A stretch of DNA of 16,079 nt. It comes from Saprospiraceae bacterium. Lineage in GTDB: Bacteria > Bacteroidota > Bacteroidia > Chitinophagales > Saprospiraceae. The DNA lies in assembly GCA_027009605.1 (NCBI GenBank), contig JALVCY010000107.1, positions 1-16,079 of the forward strand, read 5' to 3'. Under the pieces are notes generated by a model. That model ran no database searches. It was not told where the DNA came from and saw nothing but the letters and a program-made list of their open reading frames with translations. The position numbers and the translations under genes are program-made. Below are positions 1-7,870 of this stretch, piece by piece. Numbering within the stretch: position 1 is the stretch's first letter; each line of letters starts with the position of its first letter.

Positions 1-539
1 GTAAATTGACTAAACACTTCCGCAACGGTCAAACTATCGCTTGGTCGCTCCAACAAATAAACATCATCCCCGACTCGAACGGCACCTTCTTGAAGCACCT
101 TGACATAAATACCCGAAAAACCGGATACCAGAAACTGTTTGAGTATTTCTTGTGTTCCGAATTTTACCCCCAATTTATAGCACGGAATGCGCGGCTGGGT
201 GATTTTTACAATGGCTTCCCCTATTTCCAGCACATCGCCAATATGCATTTTATTTTCCGCAAGGCCTTTTACCGTAAGGTTTTCGCCCAAAAAGCCCCAA
301 TTCCAGTCCAAGCCGGGATATTTTTCCTGCCAATACGCATAATGACCGGCACTGTAGAGATAGCAAGATTTATCAATTCCCCCGTGTACCTTTTGATTGA
401 CGACCGCATCTCCCTTCACTCCCGTCCGGGTCAAAAAAACAGGCTCTTTGCGGGGCTTCTTAAAAATCCCGGTTTGCACGGTTTTATCTTTCCAAGTTAT
501 TGTTTGTGCCTGGCCTACATTTGTGGAAATTATTTTCAT
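1..539 (-). CDS. MOSC-domain protein (YiiM-like), C-terminus cut by window edge
   Basis: The minus strand is open from an ATG at 539 through the left edge, giving at least 179 residues that read as a MOSC (molybdenum cofactor sulfurase C-terminal) domain. Visible signs are the start MKIISTNVGQ, a VHGGIDKSCYLYS stretch at about residues 51-63, WGFLGENLTVKGL at about 81-93, GDVLEIG at about 101-107 and the cysteine of RIPCYKLG (Cys120), which matches the conserved cysteine used by MOSC proteins for a sulfur or cofactor ligand. The family includes E. coli YiiM, linked to molybdenum-cofactor-dependent detoxification of N-hydroxylated bases; that role is family knowledge, not shown here. No signal peptide, so probably cytoplasmic. 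It is divergent from lipB with 93 bp between the two starts. The opposite-strand frame over the same bases has no recognisable domain. Confidence 0.85.
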   Translation of the reverse strand, partial: MKIISTNVGQAQTITWKDKTVQTGIFKKPRKEPVFLTRTGVKGDAVVNQKVHGGIDKSCYLYSAGHYAYWQEKYPGLDWNWGFLGENLTVKGLAENKMHIGDVLEIGEAIVKITQPRIPCYKLGVKFGTQEILKQFLVSGFSGIYVKVLQEGAVRVGDDVYLLERPSDSLTVAEVFSQF

Positions 540-632
540 CGGTATTGATTGGTCAAAGGTTAAGGGTCAAGGGGCTGCCGGATTTTAGCGGTCTCTGTAA
601 AACTAAAAATTCCTTTCTTTGTTCTATATCCC

Positions 633-1346
633 ATGAAAAATAATGCCAAAATATTCTTGCAAGATTTGGGCTTGATGGATTACCAAAAAGCTTGGGCGCA
701 TCAAACTAAGCTTCATAAACAATTGGTTAACAACAAGTTAGAGTCCAAGCCTAATCCGGAGCAATATTTTATTTTGTGCGAGCATCCGGTGGTCTATACC
801 CTAGGCAAGAGCGGCTCATTGGATCATTTACTGCTTTCGCAAAAAGAGCTTGCGCAAAAAGGATACGCCTATTACAAAATTAATCGCGGGGGCGATATTA
901 CCCATCACGGCCCCGGTCAAATCGTCGGTTATCCCATACTGGACTTGAGCTACTTCAAAGAAGATGTGGGCTGGTATGTCCGCTCTATCGAAGAAGTGAT
1001 TATCCGGACTTTGGTCGATTTTGGGGTCGAAGCCATCCGCATTGAAAAATATACCGGGGTTTGGATTGAAGGCCGTCCGATGAGAAAAATAGCCGCCATA
1101 GGTGTCCACATGAGCCGGTGGATTACTTTGCACGGATTTGCTTTGAATGTCAACAACGATATAGGCCTGTTTGACCACATCATCCCTTGCGGAATACAAG
1201 ACCCTGACAAAACGGTCACTTCTCTGGCAGCCGAAATCGGCAAAGAAATTGCATTAAATGATGTAAAAAAGCGTCTAATCCGGCATTTTGAAGCCGTTTT
1301 TGGCGCAAGCATCACCCTTCCGGAAAAAATCGAACATCATGACTAA
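633..1346 (+). CDS. lipB: Lipoyl(octanoyl) transferase LipB
   Basis: LipB moves the octanoyl group from octanoyl-ACP onto lipoyl domains of pyruvate and 2-oxoglutarate dehydrogenases and the glycine cleavage H protein, the first step of protein lipoylation in the cytoplasm. The 237-residue product carries the family signature RGGDITHHGPGQ at residues 85-96, followed by the YPILDL strand. The catalytic lysine is Lys152 in RKIAAIGVH and the acyl-accepting cysteine is Cys186 in HIIPCGI; both are present, so the enzyme should be active. Length is normal for Bacteroidota LipB. The start ATG is preceded by an AT-rich leader without a strong ribosome-binding site, as usual in this phylum. Its stop overlaps the start of the next gene by 8 bases (ATGACTAA), which suggests translational coupling. 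lipA is not in the window. Confidence 0.96.
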   Translation: MKNNAKIFLQDLGLMDYQKAWAHQTKLHKQLVNNKLESKPNPEQYFILCEHPVVYTLGKSGSLDHLLLSQKELAQKGYAYYKINRGGDITHHGPGQIVGYPILDLSYFKEDVGWYVRSIEEVIIRTLVDFGVEAIRIEKYTGVWIEGRPMRKIAAIGVHMSRWITLHGFALNVNNDIGLFDHIIPCGIQDPDKTVTSLAAEIGKEIALNDVKKRLIRHFEAVFGASITLPEKIEHHD

Positions 1347-1857
1347 AAAAGGAAAACCCGTCCACCTGTCCAAAACCACCATGACCGAAATGGTGATGCC
1401 CAATGATACCAACCCTTTAGGCAACTTAATGGGGGGCAACTTACTCCGCTGGATGGATATTGGCGCAAGCATCTGTGCCGCCAAACATTGCGAAAGCCTA
1501 GTGGTCACGGTGTCGGTGGACTTGGTTTCGTTCGATGAACCTATCTTGTTGGGCGAAGTCGTTACCATCGAGACCACGGTCACCCGTGCCTTTAATACGT
1601 CCTTGGAAATCAATGTCCAAGTTTATGCATCCAATATTCAAGGCGGCGACACGCGCAAGTGCAATTCCGCCTATTTCACCTTTGTCTCCCTAAATGATGA
1701 CAAAACACCCCGAAAAGTGCCCAAAGTCCTGCCCATCACCGACGAAGAAATCAGACTTTACGAAAGTGCCTTGCGCAGACGGCAAATCCGACTCATCCAA
1801 GCGGGTAAGCTGGACCCGAAACAGGCGGATGAGATTCGGGATTTTATTAATCGGTAG
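1339..1857 (+). CDS. Acyl-CoA thioesterase, hotdog fold (YciA/ACOT type)
   Basis: Hydrolyses acyl-CoA to free acid and CoA in the cytoplasm; the true chain-length preference is unknown. The motif MPNDTNPLGNLMGGNLLRWMD at residues 20-40 is the classic start of the acyl-CoA hydrolase hotdog domain, with Asn25 and Asp40 in catalytic-type positions on the central helix. Strands around VTVSVDLVSFDEPILLGE (about 57-74) complete the fold, and an Arg-rich helical tail (about 140-172) follows. I chose the ATG at 1339 (172 residues, MTKKGKPVHL). An in-frame ATG at 1288 would add 17 residues wholly inside lipB and is unlikely. The 8-base overlap with lipB suggests one operon, perhaps linking acyl-group supply and lipoylation, though that functional link is inference. 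Confidence 0.92.
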   Translation: MTKKGKPVHLSKTTMTEMVMPNDTNPLGNLMGGNLLRWMDIGASICAAKHCESLVVTVSVDLVSFDEPILLGEVVTIETTVTRAFNTSLEINVQVYASNIQGGDTRKCNSAYFTFVSLNDDKTPRKVPKVLPITDEEIRLYESALRRRQIRLIQAGKLDPKQADEIRDFINR

Positions 1858-1862
1858 GATTG

Positions 1863-1870
1863 CCCCCCCC
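1863..1870. repeat. Homopolymeric C8 tract
   Basis: Eight consecutive C residues lie just after the thioesterase stop, between two convergent genes. Such tracts are slippage-prone, but this one is outside any coding frame, so phase variation is not suggested. Confidence 0.6.
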
Positions 1871-1914
1871 GTATTGTGCAAGCAGCAAGGGGAAGATGTC
1901 GCACTCGGCTAATC

Positions 1915-2553
1915 TTAGTCGATTTTTATAACAAAGGTATCAATAACTCCACATCCGGACAATTCAAAATAGTCAACCTGAAAATCACTTTCAGATGTCG
2001 GATTCAAAGCCCAACGATATTTTATTTTATCATCTTCAATGAGATAGCTATATTGTTTTACAAAATAATAATCAATTATAGAATCAATAGCACCGCTTGA
2101 AAATGGCCCTGCATATTTCTTATTCCAAATATGCAGAGTGTCTGTGGAATTATAATTTTGTGTAGTCTCAATAAAAACATAAGCATTCCCCCGATTATTT
2201 AAGTAAATATCGCCTAAATCTATACTCTTTTGTTCAATATTCTGAATTACAGTTACTCCAAGCATGTAAGGATTAGCGATATTAATTGTTTCAATTTGTA
2301 TCGGAGCACCATTGTCGTCTTCAAAGGTTACTGAAAAGAAACCATTATCATCTGTTATAAATCTTGCTAGTTCCCCACCACTTTTCAGCCCAAGACTATT
2401 TTCATCTTCTTGATAAACTCTCAATTCAACATGCGCAGCAGGATTTTTGGCACAGTCTTTATACAATGTACCAGTGTATTTGAGCATTTCTTTTTCTTTT
2501 CCACAAGAAAAGAAAACAATGGTTAAGTAAAGAAGTAAAAGTGTTTTTTTCAT
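1915..2553 (-). CDS. Predicted lipoprotein with carboxypeptidase-regulatory-like domain
   Basis: A 212-residue protein with a lipoprotein signal peptide: MKKTLLLLYLTIVFFSC, with the lipidated cysteine at position 17 followed by a charged GKEKE stretch. The mature part begins with a strand-rich segment (TGTLYKDC... VELRVYQEDE ... ARFITDDNGFFSVTFE, about residues 27-78) that has the look of a carboxypeptidase-regulatory or transthyretin-like fold, where a T-D-x-x-G-x-F turn is typical. The remainder is beta-rich with two cysteines (Cys34 and one near the C-terminus at GCG). It should be anchored in the cell envelope. I cannot assign a substrate or partner. It is convergent with the thioesterase gene and has the same direction as the DUF6090-like gene 190 bp upstream, but the gap argues against a tight operon. 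Confidence 0.75.
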   Translation of the reverse strand: MKKTLLLLYLTIVFFSCGKEKEMLKYTGTLYKDCAKNPAAHVELRVYQEDENSLGLKSGGELARFITDDNGFFSVTFEDDNGAPIQIETINIANPYMLGVTVIQNIEQKSIDLGDIYLNNRGNAYVFIETTQNYNSTDTLHIWNKKYAGPFSSGAIDSIIDYYFVKQYSYLIEDDKIKYRWALNPTSESDFQVDYFELSGCGVIDTFVIKID

Positions 2554-2743
2554 GATTCAATAATTTTTTGAAATTGATTCTGGCAACAACTCAAAGCCAA
2601 TACTGTCCACTTGACTTTAAGCTATCAGTGGGAATTGTCGGTTATATTTGCCTTTCTATTTTTCTAATAAAACCCCATACAGTACGGCACGGTGAGAAGC
2701 ATGGACTATTCTGTCCAAATTTTCACATTCCTGAGATTTGGCT

Positions 2744-3283
2744 TCATTTTTTTAAAAGTTCTTCGATATTAGCCTGTAACTCTTTTTCGGCTCCCACTAC
2801 ATCCAAAATCATCATTCTTAGGACTTCTTTTTTCCTTCTATCGGTCTTTTCAAAATTTAGAAATGCATAATCCATTTGTTTTTCTATTCTCATGGTCAGA
2901 TTTTCTTTTCTTTCTTCAATATCCGCTAAAGAAGATAACCTTTCATATTCAATCAATTCAATTTTAGAATTTGCTATAGCTTTCCATGCATTCGTTTTTA
3001 TCCTAGGCTTTTGAATTCCATTAGCCCTTATCATTATATCGTATAGAGAAACGTCTGTATTATTCAAATAAGCATCAATGGTATCAATTGATGCCAATTG
3101 TTTAGGAATTACGTACTTTATATCCTTGCTGCTTTCTTCAAGTTCCTTTTCGATTGATGAAAATATTTGATTAAGATACTTTCTATCCTTTCTGTCCTCA
3201 TTCCAATTATTGATTAACAAAGCAATCAAAATCCCAATTATTACCGGAATTACGTCCTTGATTAATTGGCCTATTTGTTTCAT
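2744..3283 (-). CDS. DUF6090-like membrane-anchored protein
   Basis: A 179-residue protein with one N-terminal membrane helix (about residues 9-26) directly followed by NNWNEDRKDRKY. The combination GILIALLINNWNEDRK is the recognisable hallmark of the DUF6090 family, abundant in Bacteroidota. The remainder is charged and helical with coiled-coil character (residues 36-60 and 120-179). The function of the family is unknown; a single-pass inner-membrane protein with a helical soluble domain is what can be inferred. It seems somewhat shorter than the relatives I recall and ends in a lysine-rich tail, so it may be C-terminally reduced. A phylum-type promoter lies about 80 bp upstream. Confidence 0.75.
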   Translation of the reverse strand: MKQIGQLIKDVIPVIIGILIALLINNWNEDRKDRKYLNQIFSSIEKELEESSKDIKYVIPKQLASIDTIDAYLNNTDVSLYDIMIRANGIQKPRIKTNAWKAIANSKIELIEYERLSSLADIEERKENLTMRIEKQMDYAFLNFEKTDRRKKEVLRMMILDVVGAEKELQANIEELLKK

Positions 3284-3361
3284 TCGATTTTTTTTACTTG
3301 CTGTTTATTTTTATTTAAGGTGGTTTTTTCTGTTATAGACCGCTCACGGTTCTAATCAACA

Positions 3362-3391
3362 CAAATATAACATAAACCCGGCTTTTTTTAA
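3362..3391 (-). promoter_or_regulatory. Putative Bacteroidota sigma-A promoter for the DUF6090-like gene
   Basis: On the minus strand a perfect -7 box TATATTTG (complement of 3362-3369) matches TAnnTTTG. A TTA (complement of 3389-3391) lies 19 bases upstream, one base off the -33 TTG. The 5' leader would be about 70 nt. Confidence 0.5.
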
Positions 3392-3794
3392 CTTTTTCCA
3401 CATTTTTATCCAAAGCATACTGTCCAAAGGACATACGATGCGCTTTGAAGCACAGCCCCGACTGGTTTACCAGTCCATTTGCAGCCAATTAGCTTGATTT
3501 CTGTGGCCCAATGCATGCGTAAGTGGCTTCATCTAGGGCGAGAATGTTTTATAACAAGATATTTTCCGCAAGGGGAAATGGCTAAAAAAGTATCAAAAGC
3601 CGGCTAATTAGCTAAATATCAGTGATCTAGGGGATTATATCCGTAAAAAAAGAGAATATAACCAAAAACAGAGCAAACTACTCTAACTAGAACATTATCA
3701 AGCGATTACCCGTTAAAGCTGGTATGCTATTTGAGATTTCCAAATATATTAACTTGAATAAAAGGGTAAAATGCATGTTTTTTTTCCAAAAAGT
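3392..3794. other. Non-coding stretch with two small hairpins, no gene seen
   Basis: Together with the promoters on either side this gap between divergent genes is about 630 bp. No convincing coding frame is visible on either strand. It contains two small perfect hairpins: GTCC-AAA-GGAC at 3422-3432 and GACTGG-TTTA-CCAGTC at 3460-3475. The rest is AT-rich. A decayed gene is possible, but I could not recognise one. Confidence 0.6.
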
Positions 3795-3825
3795 TTTGGA
3801 AAATTGGATTTGCGGTGTACCTTTG
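3795..3825 (+). promoter_or_regulatory. Bacteroidota sigma-A promoter upstream of the M23 peptidase gene
   Basis: TTTG at 3795-3798, 19 bases, then TACCTTTG at 3818-3825: a full match to the phylum's TTTG-N19-TAnnTTTG promoter. Transcription would start near 3832, giving a leader of about 80 nt that contains the inverted repeat at 3845-3884. Confidence 0.7.
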
Positions 3826-3844
3826 TGAATGCTTCAGGGAGGAG

Positions 3845-3884
3845 CTGCCGGGGGGAATACTACACCGAACAAACTATCCGGCAG
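3845..3884 (+). promoter_or_regulatory. Inverted repeat in the leader of the M23 peptidase mRNA
   Basis: CTGCCGG at 3845-3851 pairs exactly with CCGGCAG at 3878-3884, leaving a 26-nt loop. It lies between the predicted start of transcription and the start codon at 3913, so it could influence translation or mRNA stability. No T-tract follows, so it is not a terminator. Confidence 0.4.
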
Positions 3885-3912
3885 GAAGTAATTTTTTCAC
3901 TAAGCCATAAAA

Positions 3913-4896
3913 ATGGGAAAAGAGAAATATTTTTACAATAAACAAACGCTGCAATACGAAAAGCATGTAGAACCGCTAAGCAAGAGGCTTTTCCGGTACT
4001 TCGGGCTATTTTCGGCGGTGATTGTTACTTCCATTCTGTTTTCGAGCGTTTTCTTTCGTTTTTTTCCTAGTCCACACGAACAAGCCCTAAATAGAGAGCT
4101 CGCTCAAATGGAATATAAGTACAGTGTCCTATCAGACAAACTTGCTCTCATGGACAAAGCATTGAATAATATTCACGAAAGAGATGTCTCCATTCACCGT
4201 GTCGTCTTTGGCGTAGAACCCATGGACGAAAACGTCTGGAATGGCGGTATCGGTGGTAGTGACCACTTCATGGATGTATTAGACTACAATAATACCGGGC
4301 AATTAATCAAGCAAAGTGAGCAAAAGATTCGCAAGCTAGCCAGACAAATAGCCCTCGAGTCTAAGTCTTTAGACACCATCCAAAGATTAGCCATTGAAAA
4401 GGAAGATAGATTGGCCTCTATCCCTTCCATTAAGCCGGTCAGAGAAGACAAAATTAAGCGCAGCATCAAAAATCTTTCCGGATTCGGACGTAGAAGGCAT
4501 CCTATTCATAAAGTAATGAGAATGCACGCCGGAATCGATTTTCCCGCTAAGACCGGCACGCCTATCCAATCAACCGGTGACGGAGTCGTCGTTAAAGTCA
4601 TTAATAAGAGATCCGGTTACGGCAAACACGTCGTCATTGACCATGGCTATGGCTACAAAACCCTCTATGGACACATGAGCGAAATTGATGTCAAAAAAGG
4701 ACAAAAAGTAACCAAAGGACAAATCATCGGTAAAGTCGGTAATACCGGCACTTCTACCGGCGAACACCTGCACTATGAAGTGCGTTTCAAAGGCAAACCC
4801 GTTAACCCTATTGACTTTATTCTCGATGGATTGACTCCAATGGAATACCAACAATTGGTCAATGCTTCGGCGCAGACGAATCAGTCTTTTGATTGA
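3913..4896 (+). CDS. M23 (LytM-type) membrane-anchored metallopeptidase
   Basis: Zinc endopeptidase family that cuts peptide cross-links of peptidoglycan or regulates amidases. The 327-residue protein has a short cytoplasmic N-terminus, one membrane helix (about residues 31-50), a coiled-coil region (about 55-90 and 128-170) and a C-terminal M23 domain (about 195-305). All active-site residues are seen: His205 and Asp209 in HAGIDF, His254 in YGHMS, and His285/His287 in GEHLHYEV. It should therefore be catalytically competent, unlike degenerate EnvC/NlpD-type activators. The domain faces the periplasm. The layout (helix, coil, M23) is that of Bacteroidota cell-wall or division peptidases. A phylum-type promoter lies upstream and a strong terminator downstream, so it is probably transcribed alone. 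Confidence 0.93.
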   Translation: MGKEKYFYNKQTLQYEKHVEPLSKRLFRYFGLFSAVIVTSILFSSVFFRFFPSPHEQALNRELAQMEYKYSVLSDKLALMDKALNNIHERDVSIHRVVFGVEPMDENVWNGGIGGSDHFMDVLDYNNTGQLIKQSEQKIRKLARQIALESKSLDTIQRLAIEKEDRLASIPSIKPVREDKIKRSIKNLSGFGRRRHPIHKVMRMHAGIDFPAKTGTPIQSTGDGVVVKVINKRSGYGKHVVIDHGYGYKTLYGHMSEIDVKKGQKVTKGQIIGKVGNTGTSTGEHLHYEVRFKGKPVNPIDFILDGLTPMEYQQLVNASAQTNQSFD

Positions 4897-4925
4897 TTTT
4901 GGCTGAATAAGAAAAATAATTTGAG

Positions 4926-4957
4926 AAAAACCATTCTGCTTTGCAGGATGGTTTTTT
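4926..4957 (+). terminator. Intrinsic terminator after the M23 peptidase gene
   Basis: A stem CCATTCTGC / GCAGGATGG with a TTT loop (one G-U wobble) is followed by TTTTTT and preceded by AAAAA that can extend the pairing. It starts about 30 bp after the stop codon. The A-tract on the 5' side means it could also work from the other strand. Confidence 0.9.
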
Positions 4958-5043
4958 GTCTTTAGCTGGTTCTCCGATGACTCCGTTCTTGATGGATTTT
5001 CTTTATTTGCTTTTTTTTCTTACCTTTCGGTAAAAATCTAAAT

Positions 5044-6078
5044 ATGCCTGATTCTATGCCGAATATGGTCTGTCCCAATTGCGGAAGCCATCCGGGTACC
5101 GGTCAATTCTGCCCTTCATGCGGGCAAAAGAACAAACCCACTAGGCTAAACCTTGGAACCATTTTTGGCGAGTTGTTTAGTGTCTTGTTTAACCTTGATA
5201 ATCAATTCTTTAGGACGCTAGGGGCGGCGTTTATTCCCGGGAAATTAGCGACTGAATTTGCCCTAGGCAAAAGAAAATCCTATCTCCATCCGGTTCGCTT
5301 TTTCTTTTATTCTTGGCTTCTTTTTGCCTTGATACTCAATTGGACTATTGAGCCGGACAAAAAAACGCCAACGAAAAAAGAGCATAGGTTTAGCGCAATT
5401 TTTAAACTAAAGAATGACTCTACTTCCGTTCCGGTCAATCAAGATGTCTTGGACTCTCCGGGGCAAGAGTTAAAAAAAGATGACTTTCAGATGCATTTTG
5501 GCTTTGGACGGGATCTTCACTTTGTGGCCGACTCATCCAAAGTCATTCCGGCCAACGATAGTTTAATTACAGTCTGGTACGATGACTTGGAAAATCTCTC
5601 CAAGGATTCTCTCTTTCATAAATACGAAATCACCAATTGGCTGGATAAGTTTAAGCTGGAACGCGCCCAACGTATTGATGAAAGCTTTATGGATATTTTT
5701 CAGTATATGCTGGATCACTTTATTTGGCTGTTTTTTGCGGTGATTCCTTTTTCTGCTTTATTTCTTTGGTTGCTTTTTGGACGCACCAAAAGGTATTATG
5801 CGGAGCATATTTTGTATTTACTGTATCTTTTTTCGGTTATCTTTATCTTTTTGACCATTGTCGCATTTTTGGATGCTTTACCGATAAACGTTTCTTGGAT
5901 TGTCGTTCTGCTGCTCATGCTGGCACTCACTTTCTATTCGTATTGGAGTATGAAAAAATACTACGGGCAAGGTCATCTAAAAACCTTCTTCAAATGGAAT
6001 GCGTATCTATTGGTCAACTTCTTTTTGTTTCTAATATTCACCGTTTTTTATGCCATTGTGTCTAGTGCGCTTTTTTAA
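5044..6078 (+). CDS. DUF3667 family zinc-ribbon membrane protein
   Basis: A 344-residue protein beginning with a zinc ribbon: Cys10-x2-Cys13 and Cys23-x2-Cys26 in VCPNCG and FCPSCGQ. It is followed by the DUF3667 signature FNLDNQFFRTL ... PGKLATEFALGKRKSYLHPVRFFFYSW (about residues 49-91). Predicted membrane helices lie at about 84-100, 226-246, 253-276, 282-302 and 320-342, with a long polar segment of about 125 residues between the first and second. The family is common in Bacteroidota and has no known function. The start may be any of the ATGs at residues 1, 5 or 8; I kept the first. The next gene, gatB, starts 9 bases after its stop, so the two are probably co-transcribed, though no functional tie is evident. 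Confidence 0.85.
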   Translation: MPDSMPNMVCPNCGSHPGTGQFCPSCGQKNKPTRLNLGTIFGELFSVLFNLDNQFFRTLGAAFIPGKLATEFALGKRKSYLHPVRFFFYSWLLFALILNWTIEPDKKTPTKKEHRFSAIFKLKNDSTSVPVNQDVLDSPGQELKKDDFQMHFGFGRDLHFVADSSKVIPANDSLITVWYDDLENLSKDSLFHKYEITNWLDKFKLERAQRIDESFMDIFQYMLDHFIWLFFAVIPFSALFLWLLFGRTKRYYAEHILYLLYLFSVIFIFLTIVAFLDALPINVSWIVVLLLMLALTFYSYWSMKKYYGQGHLKTFFKWNAYLLVNFFLFLIFTVFYAIVSSALF

Positions 6079-6087
6079 TCTGCTCTT

Positions 6088-7518
6088 ATGAACAACGAAT
6101 TTGAAACCATCATCGGACTGGAGATTCATGTCCAACTCAATACCCAAAGCAAGGCCTTTTGCCGAGATACTAACGTTTTTGGGCTTCCGCCAAATTCGCA
6201 GGTGGGTGTGGTATCACTTGCCCATCCGGGCACACTCCCCTACCCGAATAAAGAGCAGATTTTCTCCGCCATCAAACTGGGTTTAGCCATCGGAAGCAAA
6301 ATCAATAAGACCAGCACCTTTGACCGGAAAAATTACTTTTATGCAGATTTGCCGAAAGGCTATCAAATTACGCAAGATAAAACGCCAATTTGTGTGGGTG
6401 GACAAATTCCAATTCGTGTAGGCGACCAAACCAAACTCATCCAAATCCACCATATTCACATGGAGGAAGATGCCGGAAAATCCATACATGACCAAGATTC
6501 GGCGCATTCGCTGATTGACATTAATCGAGCGGGTACGCCCTTGCTGGAAATTGTCACGGAGCCGGATTTACGGTCGGGCGAAGAAGTGGATGCTTTGATG
6601 TCTGCGATTCGGCAACTGGTTCGATATTTGGATATTTCGGATGGTAATATGGAGCAGGGTTCGATGCGCTGTGATTGCAATATTTCGATTCGCCCCAAAG
6701 GTCAGACCACCTTGGGCCATCGCTGCGAAGTCAAAAATCTAAATTCCATGCGCTTTGCCAAAAAGGCCATTCAATACGAAGTGCAGCGTCAGATTTCGCT
6801 TACGCAAAAAGGGGAATCCATCCGGCAGCAGACCTTAAATTTTAATCCCCAAACCGGACGCACCACGCCCATCCGCACCAAGGAAGATGCCCATGATTAC
6901 CGGTATTTTCCGGAGCCTGATATTCCACCAATCGTGGTTAGCCAACCAAAAATCGAAGCTCTAAAATCCGCACTTCCCAAACTGCCTTGGGACTATGAGC
7001 AAGCCTTTCGTTCTTATGGACTTTCGCAAAAAGATAGTGTACTTTTGGCGCAAGACTTGGACATGGCGGAGTATTATGATGCTTTTGTTTCGGCTTACGG
7101 GCAGGCGGTTGCTTTCGCCAACTTATTAATAAATCAGATACGTCCGACCCTTTCGGGGAAAATTGGAGACTACCCTGTTTCACAGAAATATCTAGCAGAG
7201 TTTTTAGAGTTAATCCATGACAGAGCCATCAATAAATCATTGGCTATCAAGCAGTTACTACCCAAAATGCTTGCGCAACCAATGGTTTCGCCCAAGGAAT
7301 TAGTCAAAGCATTCTCGCAAGAAAAAGACCATCATTCAGACCAGCTAGCTGAAATTATTTCTAATATTATCGCCGCACATCCGGATAAAGTCAAGGCTTA
7401 TCAAAATGGGAAGAAAGGGCTTCTTGGTTTTTTTATGGGGGAAGTGATGAAACAAACTCGGGGGCAGGCGGATCCGGGATTGGCTAAGAAGGGGTTGTTG
7501 GATTTGCTGGATGGTTGA
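6088..7518 (+). CDS. gatB: Asp-tRNA(Asn)/Glu-tRNA(Gln) amidotransferase subunit B
   Basis: GatB is the tRNA-binding and kinase subunit of the GatCAB amidotransferase, which converts misacylated Glu-tRNA(Gln) and/or Asp-tRNA(Asn) into the correct amide forms. The 476-residue length is typical. Diagnostic stretches are GLEIHVQLNTQSKAFC (10-25), KNYFYADLPKGYQITQ (81-96), HMEEDAGKS (124-132), DINRAGTPLLEIVTEPDLR (144-162), EVKNLNS (214-220) and DYRYFPEPDIPP (270-281). The C-terminal YqeY-like tail domain (about 325-476) is intact, ending with the GFFMGEVMKQTRG motif. gatA and gatC are not adjacent, as is common in Bacteroidota. No terminator hairpin with a T-tract follows; the gene runs straight into a repeat array. 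Confidence 0.97.
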   Translation: MNNEFETIIGLEIHVQLNTQSKAFCRDTNVFGLPPNSQVGVVSLAHPGTLPYPNKEQIFSAIKLGLAIGSKINKTSTFDRKNYFYADLPKGYQITQDKTPICVGGQIPIRVGDQTKLIQIHHIHMEEDAGKSIHDQDSAHSLIDINRAGTPLLEIVTEPDLRSGEEVDALMSAIRQLVRYLDISDGNMEQGSMRCDCNISIRPKGQTTLGHRCEVKNLNSMRFAKKAIQYEVQRQISLTQKGESIRQQTLNFNPQTGRTTPIRTKEDAHDYRYFPEPDIPPIVVSQPKIEALKSALPKLPWDYEQAFRSYGLSQKDSVLLAQDLDMAEYYDAFVSAYGQAVAFANLLINQIRPTLSGKIGDYPVSQKYLAEFLELIHDRAINKSLAIKQLLPKMLAQPMVSPKELVKAFSQEKDHHSDQLAEIISNIIAAHPDKVKAYQNGKKGLLGFFMGEVMKQTRGQADPGLAKKGLLDLLDG

Positions 7519-7520
7519 GA

Positions 7521-7603
7521 AAAGTTGAAGAAGTTGATTCGCTTCGCTAGTTGATTCACTCGCTGCGCTTCGTTAGTTGATTCGCTTTGCTAGTTGAGAA
7601 AGT
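7521..7603 (+). repeat. 83-bp direct repeat, copy 1 (mini-hairpin array)
   Basis: Identical base for base to 7659-7741. It is built of units opening with GTTGATTC and ending with a short GC-rich core. On the minus strand the cores read GCGAAGC, GCGCAGC and GCAAAGC, i.e. two-base-pair stems with three-base loops, separated by TCAAC spacers. It begins immediately after the gatB stop. Confidence 0.9.
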
Positions 7604-7657
7604 AGTGAGTGGTGAGTAGTGAGTAGTGAGTAGTGAGTGGTGAGTGGTGAGTGGTGA
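7602..7657 (+). repeat. Heptanucleotide microsatellite (GTRGTGA)x8
   Basis: Eight uninterrupted 7-bp units GTAGTGA or GTGGTGA (order A,G,A,A,A,G,G,G at the third base) sit exactly between the two 83-bp repeats. Not inside any gene. Confidence 0.95.
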
Positions 7658-7658
7658 A

Positions 7659-7741
7659 AAAGTTGAAGAAGTTGATTCGCTTCGCTAGTTGATTCACTCG
7701 CTGCGCTTCGTTAGTTGATTCGCTTTGCTAGTTGAGAAAGT
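7659..7741 (+). repeat. 83-bp direct repeat, copy 2 (mini-hairpin array)
   Basis: Exact second copy of 7521-7603, offset by 138 bp. A third, partial run follows to about 7780 with a longer unit (CGCTCGCAGGCTTCGC) that is the version used in the arrays near 8950 and 12490. Confidence 0.9.
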
Positions 7742-7805
7742 TGAAGAAGTTGATTCGCTCGCAGGCTTCGCTAGTTAAAGAAGATGTGAGTTGTGAGATG
7801 TGACT

Positions 7806-7831
7806 AGAATACTTTTCGGAGCAAACTCAAC
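7806..7831 (+). repeat. Isolated terminal-repeat remnant of the MITE-like family
   Basis: ACTTTTCGGAGCAAACTCAAC at 7811-7831 matches the right end of the elements at 9152 and 10443 (ACTTTTCGGAGCGGACTCAAC) with two changes. No matching left end or internal arms are seen, so this looks like a solo end. It lies 40 bp upstream of the next gene and may carry part of its promoter. Confidence 0.6.
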
Positions 7832-7870
7832 AATGGGGAGAAATATCCGTTGTACTAAAAAACCGAGCCT

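Noticed and set aside
6..548. Plus-strand open frame of 180 codons at the left edge
   Set aside because: It lies opposite the MOSC-domain gene, whose minus-strand translation has clear family motifs; the plus frame has none.
1288..1338. Upstream ATG extending the thioesterase by 17 residues
   Set aside because: The extension lies entirely inside lipB and is not like any hotdog N-terminus; the ATG overlapping the lipB stop is a standard coupling arrangement.
2568..2870. Plus-strand 100-codon frame between the lipoprotein and DUF6090-like genes
   Set aside because: Half of it overlaps the DUF6090-like gene in antisense, and the translation has no recognisable feature.
5006..5028. TTTG and TACCTTTC as a promoter for the DUF3667 gene
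   Set aside because: The boxes are only 11 bases apart instead of about 19, and the last base of the -7 box is wrong.
7521..7780. CRISPR array
   Set aside because: Repeat units are short and contiguous, there are no unique spacers of constant length, and no cas gene is present.
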